DNA of 64,000 nt from CAYFHQ01 sp964342805 (GTDB lineage: Bacteria; Bacillota; Clostridia; Peptostreptococcales; Acidaminobacteraceae): contig CAYFHQ010000004.1 of NCBI GenBank assembly GCA_964342805.1, positions 32,647-96,646 on the forward strand, given 5' to 3'. The position numbers and the translations under genes are program-made. The notes beneath the pieces were generated by a model. The model searched no databases, was not told the origin of the DNA, and saw nothing but the letters and a program-made list of their open reading frames with translations. This document shows positions 45,473-54,218 of the stretch, piece after piece (positions within the stretch are counted from its first letter, which is position 1; each line of letters starts with the position of its first letter).

Positions 45473-46945
45473 ATGAATCGAGAGGTTCTGAAAACAATGA
45501 CCTTGTTTTCACTCTTTACCCTTTGTATTATTCTGACCGTTCAACTCATGCTTGGCCTGTCCGCCAATGGTGAAGCCAAGGACGCCCAAGCAGACGCTAC
45601 AATTGAAGTAATGGATATTTCCAGTATATTTAGCCCCCAAAGCTACGTGGTTAGCTTTGGGGGTGGCTCGTATACAAGGAATTATTCTGCAGTGAATGGG
45701 CAGATTTGGGCAAAGGCCAGCGAAGATCTAAAAACATACTTAGAAGAACAAGCCATTGTTCAAGTGGAAGAAGACGACTGGATTGCAGCCTCTGCAGAAA
45801 AATCTATTCGGTTCCAAATGCCGTTCCAAATGACCATCAACATGATGAAGTCATTGCTGTATGTGGATGTAGACCAGCCTTCTGTGGACCAGTTGTCAAT
45901 CGACACCCTGATGATTGTCAGCAATGACCGAAACCGCTTGTACTTAGGCTCAGAGCGAGCAGGCCTCTATTACGTCTTAACCAGTAGTGCAGAGATTGCC
46001 AATTATGAGCCCTTTATTGACGCCATTGACCAATCCAATGTTGTGGAACACCACCAAATGGACGCCTTGTTTGGCTCTGCACGTCAACTGGAGAGCGTGG
46101 GCCAAGAGGTTGTTGTGAACAACGATATTTATCCCCGGACGGCACCCATCCTTGACGGGATTTATGTCCTTCCGGAGGTCGACGTTTTTGGTGACGAAAT
46201 GGGGCCCAAATCATTTGCCAACAAAGCTTTTGGCCGAAGTGTAGACTTTGTAAAAAGAATGAATGACATCGATGGATCTATCCTGTACATGTACGGTTAT
46301 GGTGAGCGTGCCCTGGTTTTGGGTGCCAATGGAACCATCGAATATAGAGAACAGATCATGACCACTGACCAAGCGGACAAGATCTCCTTTGATTCTGGCC
46401 TTATTCAATCCATGACCCAGATAGAGCGTTTTGGCGGGATACCCACAACCCTGTACCTGAGCGACTACCAAGCCAGCAAGGAAGGGGAGTCAATCAAACA
46501 GGTCTATGACTTCTCCTATAGAATGGAGTATGTCCCCGTCTATTTTGAGGACGCCCTAAGTCTAAATGCCATTCGCGTGGAGTTTGTCGACGGCAAGTTC
46601 CAGCGGATCCGCAGAAACATCAGACGCTACCGGGAAAAGTTGCCTCTTTCTTCAATTGGAGAACCCCTAACCTTTAACGAGGTCCTGGGTGCCAATGCCA
46701 ATGCCTTCCTGGCCCAGTATCGACTGGATAAAAATATTGACGCCACTGTGGATAACAAGGTAGTGGAGCAGGAACTCCTCAATGATATGAAACATATTCA
46801 GTCTGCCTACTATAAGCAGGAAAACTTGGGCTTCCTTATTCCAGTTTGGGTTGTTGATATAGCAGACACCCGCTACTATATTAAAATGCATACCGGCGAC
46901 ACCCTGAAAAAAGTGACACGGAGAATAGAAAATGGATTGGAGTAG
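45473..46945 (+). CDS. walH: WalK regulatory protein WalH (YycH)
   Basis: The 490-aa protein has one N-terminal TM (LFSLFTLCIILTVQLML) and a large extracytoplasmic domain with family-like segments (SPQSYVVSFGGGSYTRNYS, LYMYGYGERALVLGANGT, IRVEFVDGKFQRIRRNIRR). YycH and YycI contact WalK in the membrane and tune its activity. Overlaps walI by 14 nt. Confidence 0.9.
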   Translation: MNREVLKTMTLFSLFTLCIILTVQLMLGLSANGEAKDAQADATIEVMDISSIFSPQSYVVSFGGGSYTRNYSAVNGQIWAKASEDLKTYLEEQAIVQVEEDDWIAASAEKSIRFQMPFQMTINMMKSLLYVDVDQPSVDQLSIDTLMIVSNDRNRLYLGSERAGLYYVLTSSAEIANYEPFIDAIDQSNVVEHHQMDALFGSARQLESVGQEVVVNNDIYPRTAPILDGIYVLPEVDVFGDEMGPKSFANKAFGRSVDFVKRMNDIDGSILYMYGYGERALVLGANGTIEYREQIMTTDQADKISFDSGLIQSMTQIERFGGIPTTLYLSDYQASKEGESIKQVYDFSYRMEYVPVYFEDALSLNAIRVEFVDGKFQRIRRNIRRYREKLPLSSIGEPLTFNEVLGANANAFLAQYRLDKNIDATVDNKVVEQELLNDMKHIQSAYYKQENLGFLIPVWVVDIADTRYYIKMHTGDTLKKVTRRIENGLE

Positions 46946-47771
46946 AACCAAAACAATAATGATTGTTGCCCTGCTGATCACAAATTTTATTCTGTTTGTC
47001 ATGTTGTATGGAAACCAGGTAAAAGGCTTGTGGCCAGACAGCAACTCAGACCAAAACCTGTCGGAAGTGGTAGAACTTCTGGCTTCAAGGGATATCATGA
47101 TTGAAAATGAACTCAAGACCTTCCCTGACTCCCTACCGGGCCTTCGGCTGACCTATGAGATGTTTGACGAGGAATATAAGGCCAGTCAAGCTCTATCCGA
47201 GCCCATGGAATATGTAAATGGCTTTTACACCAATGGGGTGGCCATCCTGGACGTCAAAGAAAACCAGACCCTGGAGTATTCTGTGGTTGAACCTACCTCT
47301 ATAGTCAAAGAGATGGACGAGCGCAAGGCAACAGAAGTGGCCCTACTCAAGCTTTCTGAGTTTGACCTGTATGGCAACTACAACGAAATTGTCAGGTCCG
47401 AGCAAGTGGACAATGGCGACTGGGAGATTGAACTGTCCCAGTTCTACCAAGGCTACTTCCTTGAAAATGCCTATATCAAAGTGACGGTCCGCAATGAAGA
47501 GGTCATCCTCATCCAAAAGAAGTGGTTTAGTCAAGTGGAGCAGTTGAGTGATCAACATCCCATTATTAGTCTGGACCATGCCCTTTTTAAGGCGGTCCCC
47601 CTGATCAAACAGAAGTATGATAAGGCGACCATCACCGATATACAACTGGGCTACCGGATGATCTTTAGTCCTTTGGCCATTGACGTCCAGTCCGGAGAAG
47701 CAGCACCCTACTGGCTGGTCATGATTAATGGAACTGACCCCATATATATTCCAGCCTCGGTAACTGAATAA
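46932..47771 (+). CDS. walI: WalK regulatory protein WalI (YycI)
   Basis: The 279-aa protein starts MDWSRTKTIMIVALLITNFI, as YycI proteins do, followed by a TM and an extracellular region of repeated beta/alpha PepSY-like folds (DERKATEVALLKLSEFDLYG, PIISLDHALFKAVPLIKQKY, APYWLVMINGTDPIYIPA). Works with WalH on WalK. Confidence 0.92.
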   Translation: MDWSRTKTIMIVALLITNFILFVMLYGNQVKGLWPDSNSDQNLSEVVELLASRDIMIENELKTFPDSLPGLRLTYEMFDEEYKASQALSEPMEYVNGFYTNGVAILDVKENQTLEYSVVEPTSIVKEMDERKATEVALLKLSEFDLYGNYNEIVRSEQVDNGDWEIELSQFYQGYFLENAYIKVTVRNEEVILIQKKWFSQVEQLSDQHPIISLDHALFKAVPLIKQKYDKATITDIQLGYRMIFSPLAIDVQSGEAAPYWLVMINGTDPIYIPASVTE

Positions 47772-47787
47772 TTACACCTATATGATA

Positions 47788-47820
47788 AATGGACGATTTG
47801 ATCGTTCATTTTTCTTTTTT
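47788..47820 (+). terminator. Terminator of the walRK-HI unit
   Basis: AATGGACGAT/ATCGTTCATT (10 pairs, one G-T) with a TTG loop, then TTTTCTTTTTTT. Confidence 0.88.
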
Positions 47821-47849
47821 TGGGTAGGTGAACACTAGGAGGTGGTAGG

Positions 47850-48665
47850 GTGAAAAATTTCATTGCAATACTGGTTATCGTCTTGTTGTTGCTTTTACCT
47901 CAGACCGCCTACTTGGGCAGGTATGCAATCATGGCTGCCAATAATGCCGTCCACTACCAGGGGAGTGTGCTGAAAGACAACAGGATTCAACTGGACATCC
48001 CTGGGGGTAGCCAAACCCAGGCCAGGGACTGGTTCCCTTTTGTTATGCTCTATAATGCCCATGACGGTTTTACCCATTACATAGGCAAAAAAAGTAGGCT
48101 GACTATCCTCTATAACTTCGGTGCTTATGAGCCTGGAACGACCTCTTCTTCCTTATATTCAAGAAAGTCCGCCTACCATGGGGCCTTTTATGGGGCCTAT
48201 GTCATCCAAAACGAGGATGGATCGGTTTTTGGCTTTAACGAAAAGGGTGACCTCTTACCAGAAAAAATCCGCAAGGTGGCTGCCTATGACTACCAATACC
48301 TGGTCCTGGGCGGGCTGGGGGCAAGCCACAGGAAACTACGGTTTGACGAATATACCTTGGAGGAAAAGAGGGGCACTTTTCTTGATATTCCTGATTGGCA
48401 TATCATCACCTCTCGAATTGATACCCTGTCCCCCCTCCATGAGGAGGCCGGCTACAGGCTGTCCTACCTTCAGTATGGTAAGCCACCTGCCCATTCAGGC
48501 GAGTCCTTTCCGGACAACCAGCTTCTGGGCAAGGCATGGGTTAAGGCATTCGAAGAGTATGGTTTTACTCTCGTTTTTTACATCCTTGCCCCGACCCAAG
48601 AAGTCATTGACCATACGGCAAATGAAATATTGGAACACACGACTTTGGTGATTCCTGCCCCATGA
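47850..48665 (+). CDS. Unknown membrane-anchored protein upstream of walJ
   Basis: The 271-aa protein has an N-terminal TM or signal anchor (FIAILVIVLLLLLPQTAYL) and a beta-rich extracellular body with DWFPFVMLYNAHDGFTHYIG, SRLTILYNFGAYEPG and YHGAFYGAYVIQNEDGSVFG. No family recognised. GTG start after AGGAGGTGG. Its place between walI and walJ, where some Firmicutes have other wall genes, suggests a surface role. Confidence 0.7.
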   Translation: MKNFIAILVIVLLLLLPQTAYLGRYAIMAANNAVHYQGSVLKDNRIQLDIPGGSQTQARDWFPFVMLYNAHDGFTHYIGKKSRLTILYNFGAYEPGTTSSSLYSRKSAYHGAFYGAYVIQNEDGSVFGFNEKGDLLPEKIRKVAAYDYQYLVLGGLGASHRKLRFDEYTLEEKRGTFLDIPDWHIITSRIDTLSPLHEEAGYRLSYLQYGKPPAHSGESFPDNQLLGKAWVKAFEEYGFTLVFYILAPTQEVIDHTANEILEHTTLVIPAP

Positions 48666-48704
48666 TGTATAATGAGAAAAGATATTATACGAAAGAAGGG
48701 CATT

Positions 48705-49544
48705 ATGTCATTACATTTTTGTTCGCTGGCCAGTGGGAGCAGCGGAAATAGCCAATATGTCGGTAGCGACACCACCAAACTACTGGTAGATGCGGGTTTG
48801 AGTGGCAAATATATTCGGACCGCCTTAGAAAGCATTGAAGTTGACCCCTCGACCATAGAGGGGATTTTAGTTACCCATGAACACTCTGACCACATTAAGG
48901 GGGTTGGGGTCCTCATGCGGAAGTTCGACCTGCGTTTGTATGTCAATGAAGGAACTTGGTTGGCCATGAAGGCCAAGATTGGTAAGATTGATGAGGAAAA
49001 GGTGACCATTTTTGAGAATGACGTCCCCTTTGTCATTGGAGACATTGAGGTAAAGCCTTACGGAATTTCCCATGACGCTGCTGACCCCGTGGGGTATTCC
49101 TTCCAGTCCAAGGGAGCCAAGGTCTGCATCGCCACTGACCTGGGGGAGGCCTGCGAGCGAATCGTCGGTGAAATGCAAGACTGTGACCTGCTCATGATCG
49201 AGGCCAACCATGACGTGGAAATGCTTAAAATGGGCAAGTACCCTTACTTCCTCAAGCAACGGATCCTGGGTGAACATGGCCACCTATGCAATGACTACAC
49301 GGGAGAACTGGTGACGGAAGCCATCCGTGGGGGCCGGGTCAACAATGTACTCTTGGGCCACCTCAGCAGAGAAAACAACTTCCCGGAACTGGCCTACGAA
49401 ACCGTTCGACAGATCGTAGAGAAAAATGATATAGAAGTGGGCATTGACGTGAACATTGACATGGCCTACAGAGACCGTACCAGCCGATATTATAGGATTA
49501 CATCCAGACCAATGGGAGAAATCGGAGTATGCGAAGAGGACTAA
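48705..49544 (+). CDS. walJ: Metallo-beta-lactamase-fold exonuclease WalJ (YycJ)
   Basis: The 279-aa protein begins LHFCSLASGSSGNSQYVG and shows the MBL motif VTHEHSDHIKGVGVL, SHDAADPVGYSF, CIATDLGEACERIVGEM, EANHDVEMLKMG and LGHLSRENNFPE. YycJ-type enzymes are 5'-3' exonucleases linked to mismatch repair and the division/wall cycle. ATG 48705 follows GAAGGG; the in-frame ATG at 48672 lacks a site. Confidence 0.95.
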   Translation: MSLHFCSLASGSSGNSQYVGSDTTKLLVDAGLSGKYIRTALESIEVDPSTIEGILVTHEHSDHIKGVGVLMRKFDLRLYVNEGTWLAMKAKIGKIDEEKVTIFENDVPFVIGDIEVKPYGISHDAADPVGYSFQSKGAKVCIATDLGEACERIVGEMQDCDLLMIEANHDVEMLKMGKYPYFLKQRILGEHGHLCNDYTGELVTEAIRGGRVNNVLLGHLSRENNFPELAYETVRQIVEKNDIEVGIDVNIDMAYRDRTSRYYRITSRPMGEIGVCEED

Positions 49545-49948
49545 TTGATCGCAATTACCTATATGAACGTGAGGGCCACCACTGCTTTCACTGTGGCAAG
49601 GCGCTCAGGCGGGACCAAGTCAGTGTCGACCACTACCTGCCCAAGTCTGCTGGAGGAACCAACGACCTTTTTAATGTCGTGTGTTCCTGTAGAAAATGCA
49701 ATCGATATAAAAAGAGCGCCATACCAGGAGACTGGCAGGGTGTTCAGTTAAAACTCTTTCGAAAACTCATAGAGGACCATAAGATAGGTGCCGTGGATGA
49801 TACTATAAATTGGATGGAAATGGAAAATGACACCCGCGAACTTAGGAATATATTCCAAAAAGGAGCCTATGTTGTGATCGAAAGTAGCGCAAAAAGGTTT
49901 TACGTGAAACAAGGAAGAATATGGTATATCGAAGATGTGGTAAAATAA
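49529..49948 (+). CDS. HNH endonuclease family protein
   Basis: The 139-aa protein has a compact HNH domain: two zinc-binding CxxC pairs (CFHCGKAL; CSCRKCNRYKK) around VDHYLPKSAGGTNDLFNVV with the catalytic His. It starts inside walJ (16-nt overlap), so translation is coupled. Bacillus lacks a gene here, so it is a lineage addition; nucleic acid processing together with WalJ is an inference. Confidence 0.87.
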   Translation: MRRGLIDRNYLYEREGHHCFHCGKALRRDQVSVDHYLPKSAGGTNDLFNVVCSCRKCNRYKKSAIPGDWQGVQLKLFRKLIEDHKIGAVDDTINWMEMENDTRELRNIFQKGAYVVIESSAKRFYVKQGRIWYIEDVVK

Positions 49949-50033
49949 TCCAAAACAATTTTATCTCGAAGGCGGATCCGAGTTCAGGAACAACATGTCC
50001 AAGACACAAAAAAGAGCCATAAATGCACAATAA

Positions 50034-50066
50034 AAGGCATTCACCTAAATCAGGTGAATGCCTTAT
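50034..50066. terminator. Bidirectional terminator between the HNH gene and the sensor kinase
   Basis: AAGGCATTCACCT/AGGTGAATGCCTT perfect 12-13-bp stem followed by ATTTA, with AAAA on the other side, between converging genes. Confidence 0.82.
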
Positions 50067-50106
50067 TTACTGTTTTCATTCCGTTCAGCCCAGCCCATGA
50101 AAGTGA

Positions 50107-52029
50107 CTACTGGTCAGCCTCTTGGGACTTTTTACCCTGGGGCCGTTTCACATCGATAGGCAAGAGAATAGTGATTTTTGTCCCTTGGTTGAGTTCTGAG
50201 TCCACATGGATATTCCCGTGGTGGGAGGCAATAATAATCTGGGCAATGGCAAGACCTAAACCTGTGCCACCAGCTTTTTGATCCCTTGCCAATTTCGTCC
50301 TGGACTTGTCTGCCCGGTAGAAGCGGTCAAAAATGTGGGGGAGGTCATCCTTGGAAATCCCAATCCCATTGTCTTCAATGGAAATCATGGCATGTTTGCT
50401 GGTTGCCTTGAGTCGCAAGGTAATCTTTCCCTTGTCAGGGGTATACTTAATGGCATTGTCTATAAAGACCCGGATAGCCTGCTTGAGTTTTTCACCACTA
50501 CCATAGTAGGTTAGGGTGTCCGGTGCGTCACATACGATCTCATGGTCTGCGTCAATCAAGCGAGTTTCTTTGGAAACCTCACAAATGAGGTCGGCCAGGT
50601 CAAAGTCACCCATTTCCATTTGAAGGGCACCCTTGTCATTCCGGGCAATAAAGAGCAAACTCTCAACGAGGGACTGCATACTCTGGGACTCACCCTGAAT
50701 GGCATCGATACTCTCTTCCAAGATCTCAGGATCAGACTTGCCCCACCGGTTGAGCATGCCTGCGTAACCCTGGATTACGGCGATTGGCGTACGGAGCTCA
50801 TGGGAGGCGTCAGACACAAATTGTCGCTGGCGGTCATAGGCGTCTTGAATCCGGTCCATCATTCCATTGAAGGTATGGGCCAGGTCTTTCAGCTCGTCTT
50901 TTGTCCCCCGCACGTTCAGCCTTGTGTCTAGCTTACCTGCACTGATCTCTTTTACGTTTTTGGTCATGCTATAAATAGACTTCAAATGTTTATAGGCCAC
51001 TCGTGAACTCTTACGACTGGCGATCCAAACGAGGATCAAACTAAAGGCCAAGGACACAATCATGACCCGGTCCAGGTCCTGCTGGGCCCGTTCCATGCCA
51101 ATGGAAGCCAAGAGAATGTAGTCTTTTTCATTGTAGCGGAACCAAGACTGCTTATAAATCCGGTCTGGAAAGGCATACTGCAAGACATTAAAAACCGGTC
51201 TGTCTCCAGCAGGAACCCAGGCTGGGACCTCGTCTAGGGAGGAGGCCACTGGAGACTGGTCCGGGAGATAGACGGTCATTTCCATGTCTGTTGACCGGAT
51301 CATTTTTAGCATAAAGTCCCGTTCATCTGTCTTGGGGATTTCCGCCATGGCCACCACCGTATTGGTGGCATTGCGCAAGTCTTCTGTGGCATTGACATAG
51401 AGGCCATACTTAATCCCACCCAAAATAAACAGGTTAAATATAATCATAATCTGCAAAAAGAGCAGGGTGTAACTGAGGGCCATCTTAAAGGTGATATTAA
51501 AGCGGAACAAGGACAAGAACTTTTCAAAACTTTCAAAGTAGGACGTGTACTCCACAAAGGTGTCCATCATGCCCTTCTTGTCTTTGGAAGTTGTCCCCTC
51601 CCGTTCAATGCCTACCCCCACACCACGCTTAGGGCCAGGGTCTTTCTGGGCCTTTCGCTTGGGGGTCTCTGTTGGTTCCACCTTTACCTTGGCCACCTTG
51701 GGCCGTCTACGACTGGGTTTGGGTCGGGACTGTGGTCCACGATCCGGTCGGTTACGACTCGGCTTGCCAGGTGGTGGACCGTCCTTGTCACGCTTGTCCC
51801 GTCGTTCCAGGGCACTATCAAACTTGACTTCAATATCCTCGAAGGCCTTGTCTAGGTTACCCAGGGCCTTGTCGGCCTTTTTGGTCCATTCCTCTGCCTT
51901 CTTTTCCCACCGGTTCACAGACTTAGACCAGTCATCTAAATCAATGGAAAAGGTGAAGCCTTTGCGCTTCTTTTCCTTTTCTGTTTGGTTCTTATCTTGT
52001 TGTGCTGGGCGTTTCTCACGATCAGCCAT
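50107..52029 (-). CDS. Sensor histidine kinase with long charged cytoplasmic N-terminus
   Basis: The 640-aa kinase starts with about 175 residues of amphipathic helix (WSKSVNRWEKKAEEWTKKAD) and Pro/Arg/Lys-rich linker (KPSRNRPDRGPQSRPKPSRR) before TM1 (YTLLFLQIMIIFNLFILGG). An extracellular loop of about 90 residues, TM2, HAMP, HisKA (FVSDASHELRTPIAVIQGY) and a complete HATPase (VFIDNAIKYT, IEDNGIGIS, GTGLGLAIAQIIIASHHG) follow. The start is ATG 52029; TTG 52032 is possible. It overlaps the response regulator by 8 nt. The N-terminal extension is unusual for this kinase class. Confidence 0.9.
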   Translation of the reverse strand: MADREKRPAQQDKNQTEKEKKRKGFTFSIDLDDWSKSVNRWEKKAEEWTKKADKALGNLDKAFEDIEVKFDSALERRDKRDKDGPPPGKPSRNRPDRGPQSRPKPSRRRPKVAKVKVEPTETPKRKAQKDPGPKRGVGVGIEREGTTSKDKKGMMDTFVEYTSYFESFEKFLSLFRFNITFKMALSYTLLFLQIMIIFNLFILGGIKYGLYVNATEDLRNATNTVVAMAEIPKTDERDFMLKMIRSTDMEMTVYLPDQSPVASSLDEVPAWVPAGDRPVFNVLQYAFPDRIYKQSWFRYNEKDYILLASIGMERAQQDLDRVMIVSLAFSLILVWIASRKSSRVAYKHLKSIYSMTKNVKEISAGKLDTRLNVRGTKDELKDLAHTFNGMMDRIQDAYDRQRQFVSDASHELRTPIAVIQGYAGMLNRWGKSDPEILEESIDAIQGESQSMQSLVESLLFIARNDKGALQMEMGDFDLADLICEVSKETRLIDADHEIVCDAPDTLTYYGSGEKLKQAIRVFIDNAIKYTPDKGKITLRLKATSKHAMISIEDNGIGISKDDLPHIFDRFYRADKSRTKLARDQKAGGTGLGLAIAQIIIASHHGNIHVDSELNQGTKITILLPIDVKRPQGKKSQEADQ

Positions 52030-52714
52030 CAATCTCCTCTTTAATCAAATAGCCAACGCCCCGGATGGTGTGAATCAGTTTCACTTCATAGGCGTTGTCC
52101 AGCTTTGTCCGGAGGTAACGGATGTATACGTCGACCACGTTGGTGTCCCCGTAGTAGTCATACCCCCATACCTCGTCAAGGATCTTGTCCCGAGACAGGG
52201 CAATCCCCTTGTTTTTCACTAAGTATAATAAAAGGTCATATTCCTTTTTAGTCAGTTCAACGGTTTCTTCATCGAAGTAAACAGCATGCTCAGAAGCATC
52301 AATGGTCAGTTTGCCACAGGTCACCTTTTCGTGGGCCACAGCTGCAGCCGTTGCAGGTCGTCTGAAGACACGACGAATGCGGGCCAAAAGTTCTTCAATG
52401 GCAAAGGGCTTGGTGATATAGTCATCTGCCCCCAAGTCCAGCCCCATGACCTTGTCCATGGTGTCGTCCTTGGCAGTGAGCATGATAATGGGTACATCTG
52501 ATTTTTGACGGATACGACGGCAAACTTCCATGCCATTGAGGCCTGGCAACATGATATCCAGTACAATCAGACTATAGTCAGCGTCCATGGCTGCTTCCAG
52601 GCCCATGCGGCCATCGTGCACCTTGTCGACTTCAAAACCTTCATGTTTCAGTTCCAGCTCCACAAAGCGAGCGATTTTAGGATCGTCTTCTACGATCAGA
52701 ATTCTTCCCTGCAT
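52022..52714 (-). CDS. OmpR-family response regulator
   Basis: The 230-aa regulator has a receiver (RILIVEDDPKIARFVELEL, LIVLDIMLPGLNGMEV, ADDYITKPFAIEEL) and a winged-helix output (VELTKKEYDLLLYLVKNKGI, VDVYIRYLRTKLDN). It partners the downstream kinase and is in the same unit as the two DUF4342-like genes. Confidence 0.95.
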   Translation of the reverse strand: MQGRILIVEDDPKIARFVELELKHEGFEVDKVHDGRMGLEAAMDADYSLIVLDIMLPGLNGMEVCRRIRQKSDVPIIMLTAKDDTMDKVMGLDLGADDYITKPFAIEELLARIRRVFRRPATAAAVAHEKVTCGKLTIDASEHAVYFDEETVELTKKEYDLLLYLVKNKGIALSRDKILDEVWGYDYYGDTNVVDVYIRYLRTKLDNAYEVKLIHTIRGVGYLIKEEIDG

Positions 52715-52743
52715 ATTTCCCTCCGTTTAATGTGTCTAGTTCT

Positions 52744-52801
52744 ATTATACTTTTTTTACCGTTAGGAAAACAGGGAAACCAGCGACAGATTTTGCCGCTG
52801 G
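52744..52801 (-). promoter_or_regulatory. Hairpin and candidate promoter ahead of the response regulator
   Basis: On the minus strand CCAGCG/CGCTGG (52779-52801) forms a hairpin with a weak T tract, and TGTTTT then a 17-nt spacer then TATAAT (complement of 52744-52749) forms a possible internal promoter. The two-component genes may therefore be partly uncoupled from the DUF4342-like genes. Confidence 0.4.
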
Positions 52802-52813
52802 TATTGTTGGTTC

Positions 52814-53431
52814 CTATGCTTCGTGGTTGGTTTCATATTCATCGTCGTCAGTGGAAGGCTTAGAAGCTTTTTCCTTAGGAGCCTCAGCCTCTTCTGCCTG
52901 GTCTTGACGGGGGTCTTCTTTCTTCTTGCGAGGACGTGTTTCGCCAAATTCCTCTTGGAACTCCTTGCGGATTTCCTCGTCCACCACATAACTCTTACCA
53001 TCTGGCTTGATGACTGCCACGTGGTAGCCCATGACAACTGCTGCAACCAGCAGGATCACGGAGAATGGAATGGTAAAGAAACCAATCAAAATGGCCACAG
53101 TTGCAGGGATGTTGAGTAGGACATCACGCTTTTTGAAGACCTTAAAACGCATGTTGTGGAGGTTCTTAAAGAAGTCCTCTGCCTTACGTTCAAAATCCTC
53201 GTCTTTACGTCGCCGACGGGGGCGAGGTCGTGGTCCAGGTCCAGGAGCAGGGCGCTTCTTCTGCTTGGGCGCATCTTCTTTACCGGAAGCCTTTAACTGT
53301 TCCTTTTCTTCCAGATAGATCAGTGCTTCAACAAGGTCGCCGTCATTGGCTTCCAATGCTTCTTTTGCTTCTCTATATGAAACATTTGCACGTTCTTTCA
53401 GTAGATCAATCTTGTCTAAATTAATACTCAT
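52814..53431 (-). CDS. UBA-like + DUF4342 membrane protein (second of a pair)
   Basis: The 205-aa protein begins with a UBA/TS-N-like three-helix domain (ERANVSYREAKEALEANDGD, VEALIYLEE), then a charged Pro/Arg linker, a DUF4342-type hydrophobic hairpin (VLLNIPATVAILIGFFTIP, VILLVAAVVMGYHVAVI) and an acidic tail (EAEAPKEKASKPSTDDDEYE). It overlaps its paralogue by 11 nt. Function not known; DUF4342 proteins may act as membrane-associated regulators. Confidence 0.82.
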   Translation of the reverse strand: MSINLDKIDLLKERANVSYREAKEALEANDGDLVEALIYLEEKEQLKASGKEDAPKQKKRPAPGPGPRPRPRRRRKDEDFERKAEDFFKNLHNMRFKVFKKRDVLLNIPATVAILIGFFTIPFSVILLVAAVVMGYHVAVIKPDGKSYVVDEEIRKEFQEEFGETRPRKKKEDPRQDQAEEAEAPKEKASKPSTDDDEYETNHEA

Positions 53432-54077
53432 CTTGATCCTCCTTTTCTGTTTCTCGGTGTTTATATTCTACAACTGGTTTGCGTTCTACACCATAGGATA
53501 GTCCAAGAATCACGCCGGCAACCGCACAAATGATGGTGAACCATGGCATGAATAGGAGTGCCAGTAGGGCGAAGGTCATTGGAATGGCCATGACACGTTC
53601 TGCCTTGTTATGAACGACCAGGCGAATGGCGTGGAGTTTTTTCACTGCAGCAACGATCTTTTGGCCGACAGTTTCCATCTTCTTGCCTACGTGGCTGTAG
53701 TCTTTTCTGTGACGTCGTTTGCCTGATTTAGGTCCCTTTGCCTTCTTCTCACAGCCAGGCTCTTGGTCCTTTTCCTTGTGAACATCCTCTTTTACGGACG
53801 CTTTTTCGTCTTCAAAGAGCTGGTCCATAACGTCGTCCACTCTAGTGGAATACTTTTCTTCAATACTTGGCTTCTTCTTTTCAGGCTGGGCTTCTTCCTG
53901 GGCTTCAGTCTTCTTGGGTCTGTAACCCTCCGAGTAGTCATTGCCGTCCATTTCCTCTAGCCAAATCAACGCCTCCAGCTCATCGCCTTCGGCTTTAATC
54001 AACGCTTCCTTAACATCTGACCAGCTGGCTCCGGTCCGCTTCTGAAGTTTTTCTGCTGAAACATAAGATACTTGCAT
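53421..54077 (-). CDS. UBA-like + DUF4342 membrane protein (first of a pair)
   Basis: The 218-aa paralogue has the same plan: UBA-like helices (GASWSDVKEALIKAEGDELE, ALIWLEEMDG), an acidic then basic linker, a membrane hairpin (AIPMTFALLALLFMPWFTII, VAGVILGLSYG) and a charged tail. It leads a four-gene minus-strand operon with its paralogue and a two-component system. GGAGGAG ribosome-binding site. Confidence 0.82.
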   Translation of the reverse strand: MQVSYVSAEKLQKRTGASWSDVKEALIKAEGDELEALIWLEEMDGNDYSEGYRPKKTEAQEEAQPEKKKPSIEEKYSTRVDDVMDQLFEDEKASVKEDVHKEKDQEPGCEKKAKGPKSGKRRHRKDYSHVGKKMETVGQKIVAAVKKLHAIRLVVHNKAERVMAIPMTFALLALLFMPWFTIICAVAGVILGLSYGVERKPVVEYKHRETEKEDQDEY

Positions 54078-54143
54078 GTTCTCCTCCTTCTACTTTCTTT
54101 CTGTCTATACTTTACCGCCTGGGATTTAAGGGACACTGAGGAC

Positions 54144-54164
54144 TTCATGAGAATTCCATGAGAA
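54144..54164 (-). promoter_or_regulatory. 11-bp-period direct repeats upstream of the DUF4342 operon
   Basis: CATGAGAA occurs at 54146-54153 and again at 54157-54164 (minus strand TTCTCATG), repeats exactly 11 bp apart. OmpR-family regulators commonly bind such repeats; the site lies 67-87 bp upstream of the operon start and 55-75 bp upstream of the divergent PfpI gene, so it could serve both. Confidence 0.5.
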
Positions 54165-54218
54165 AATCATTATTCTGCTCCAATCATGGGTATATTTCTC
54201 ACACGAGGAGGAAGTAAA

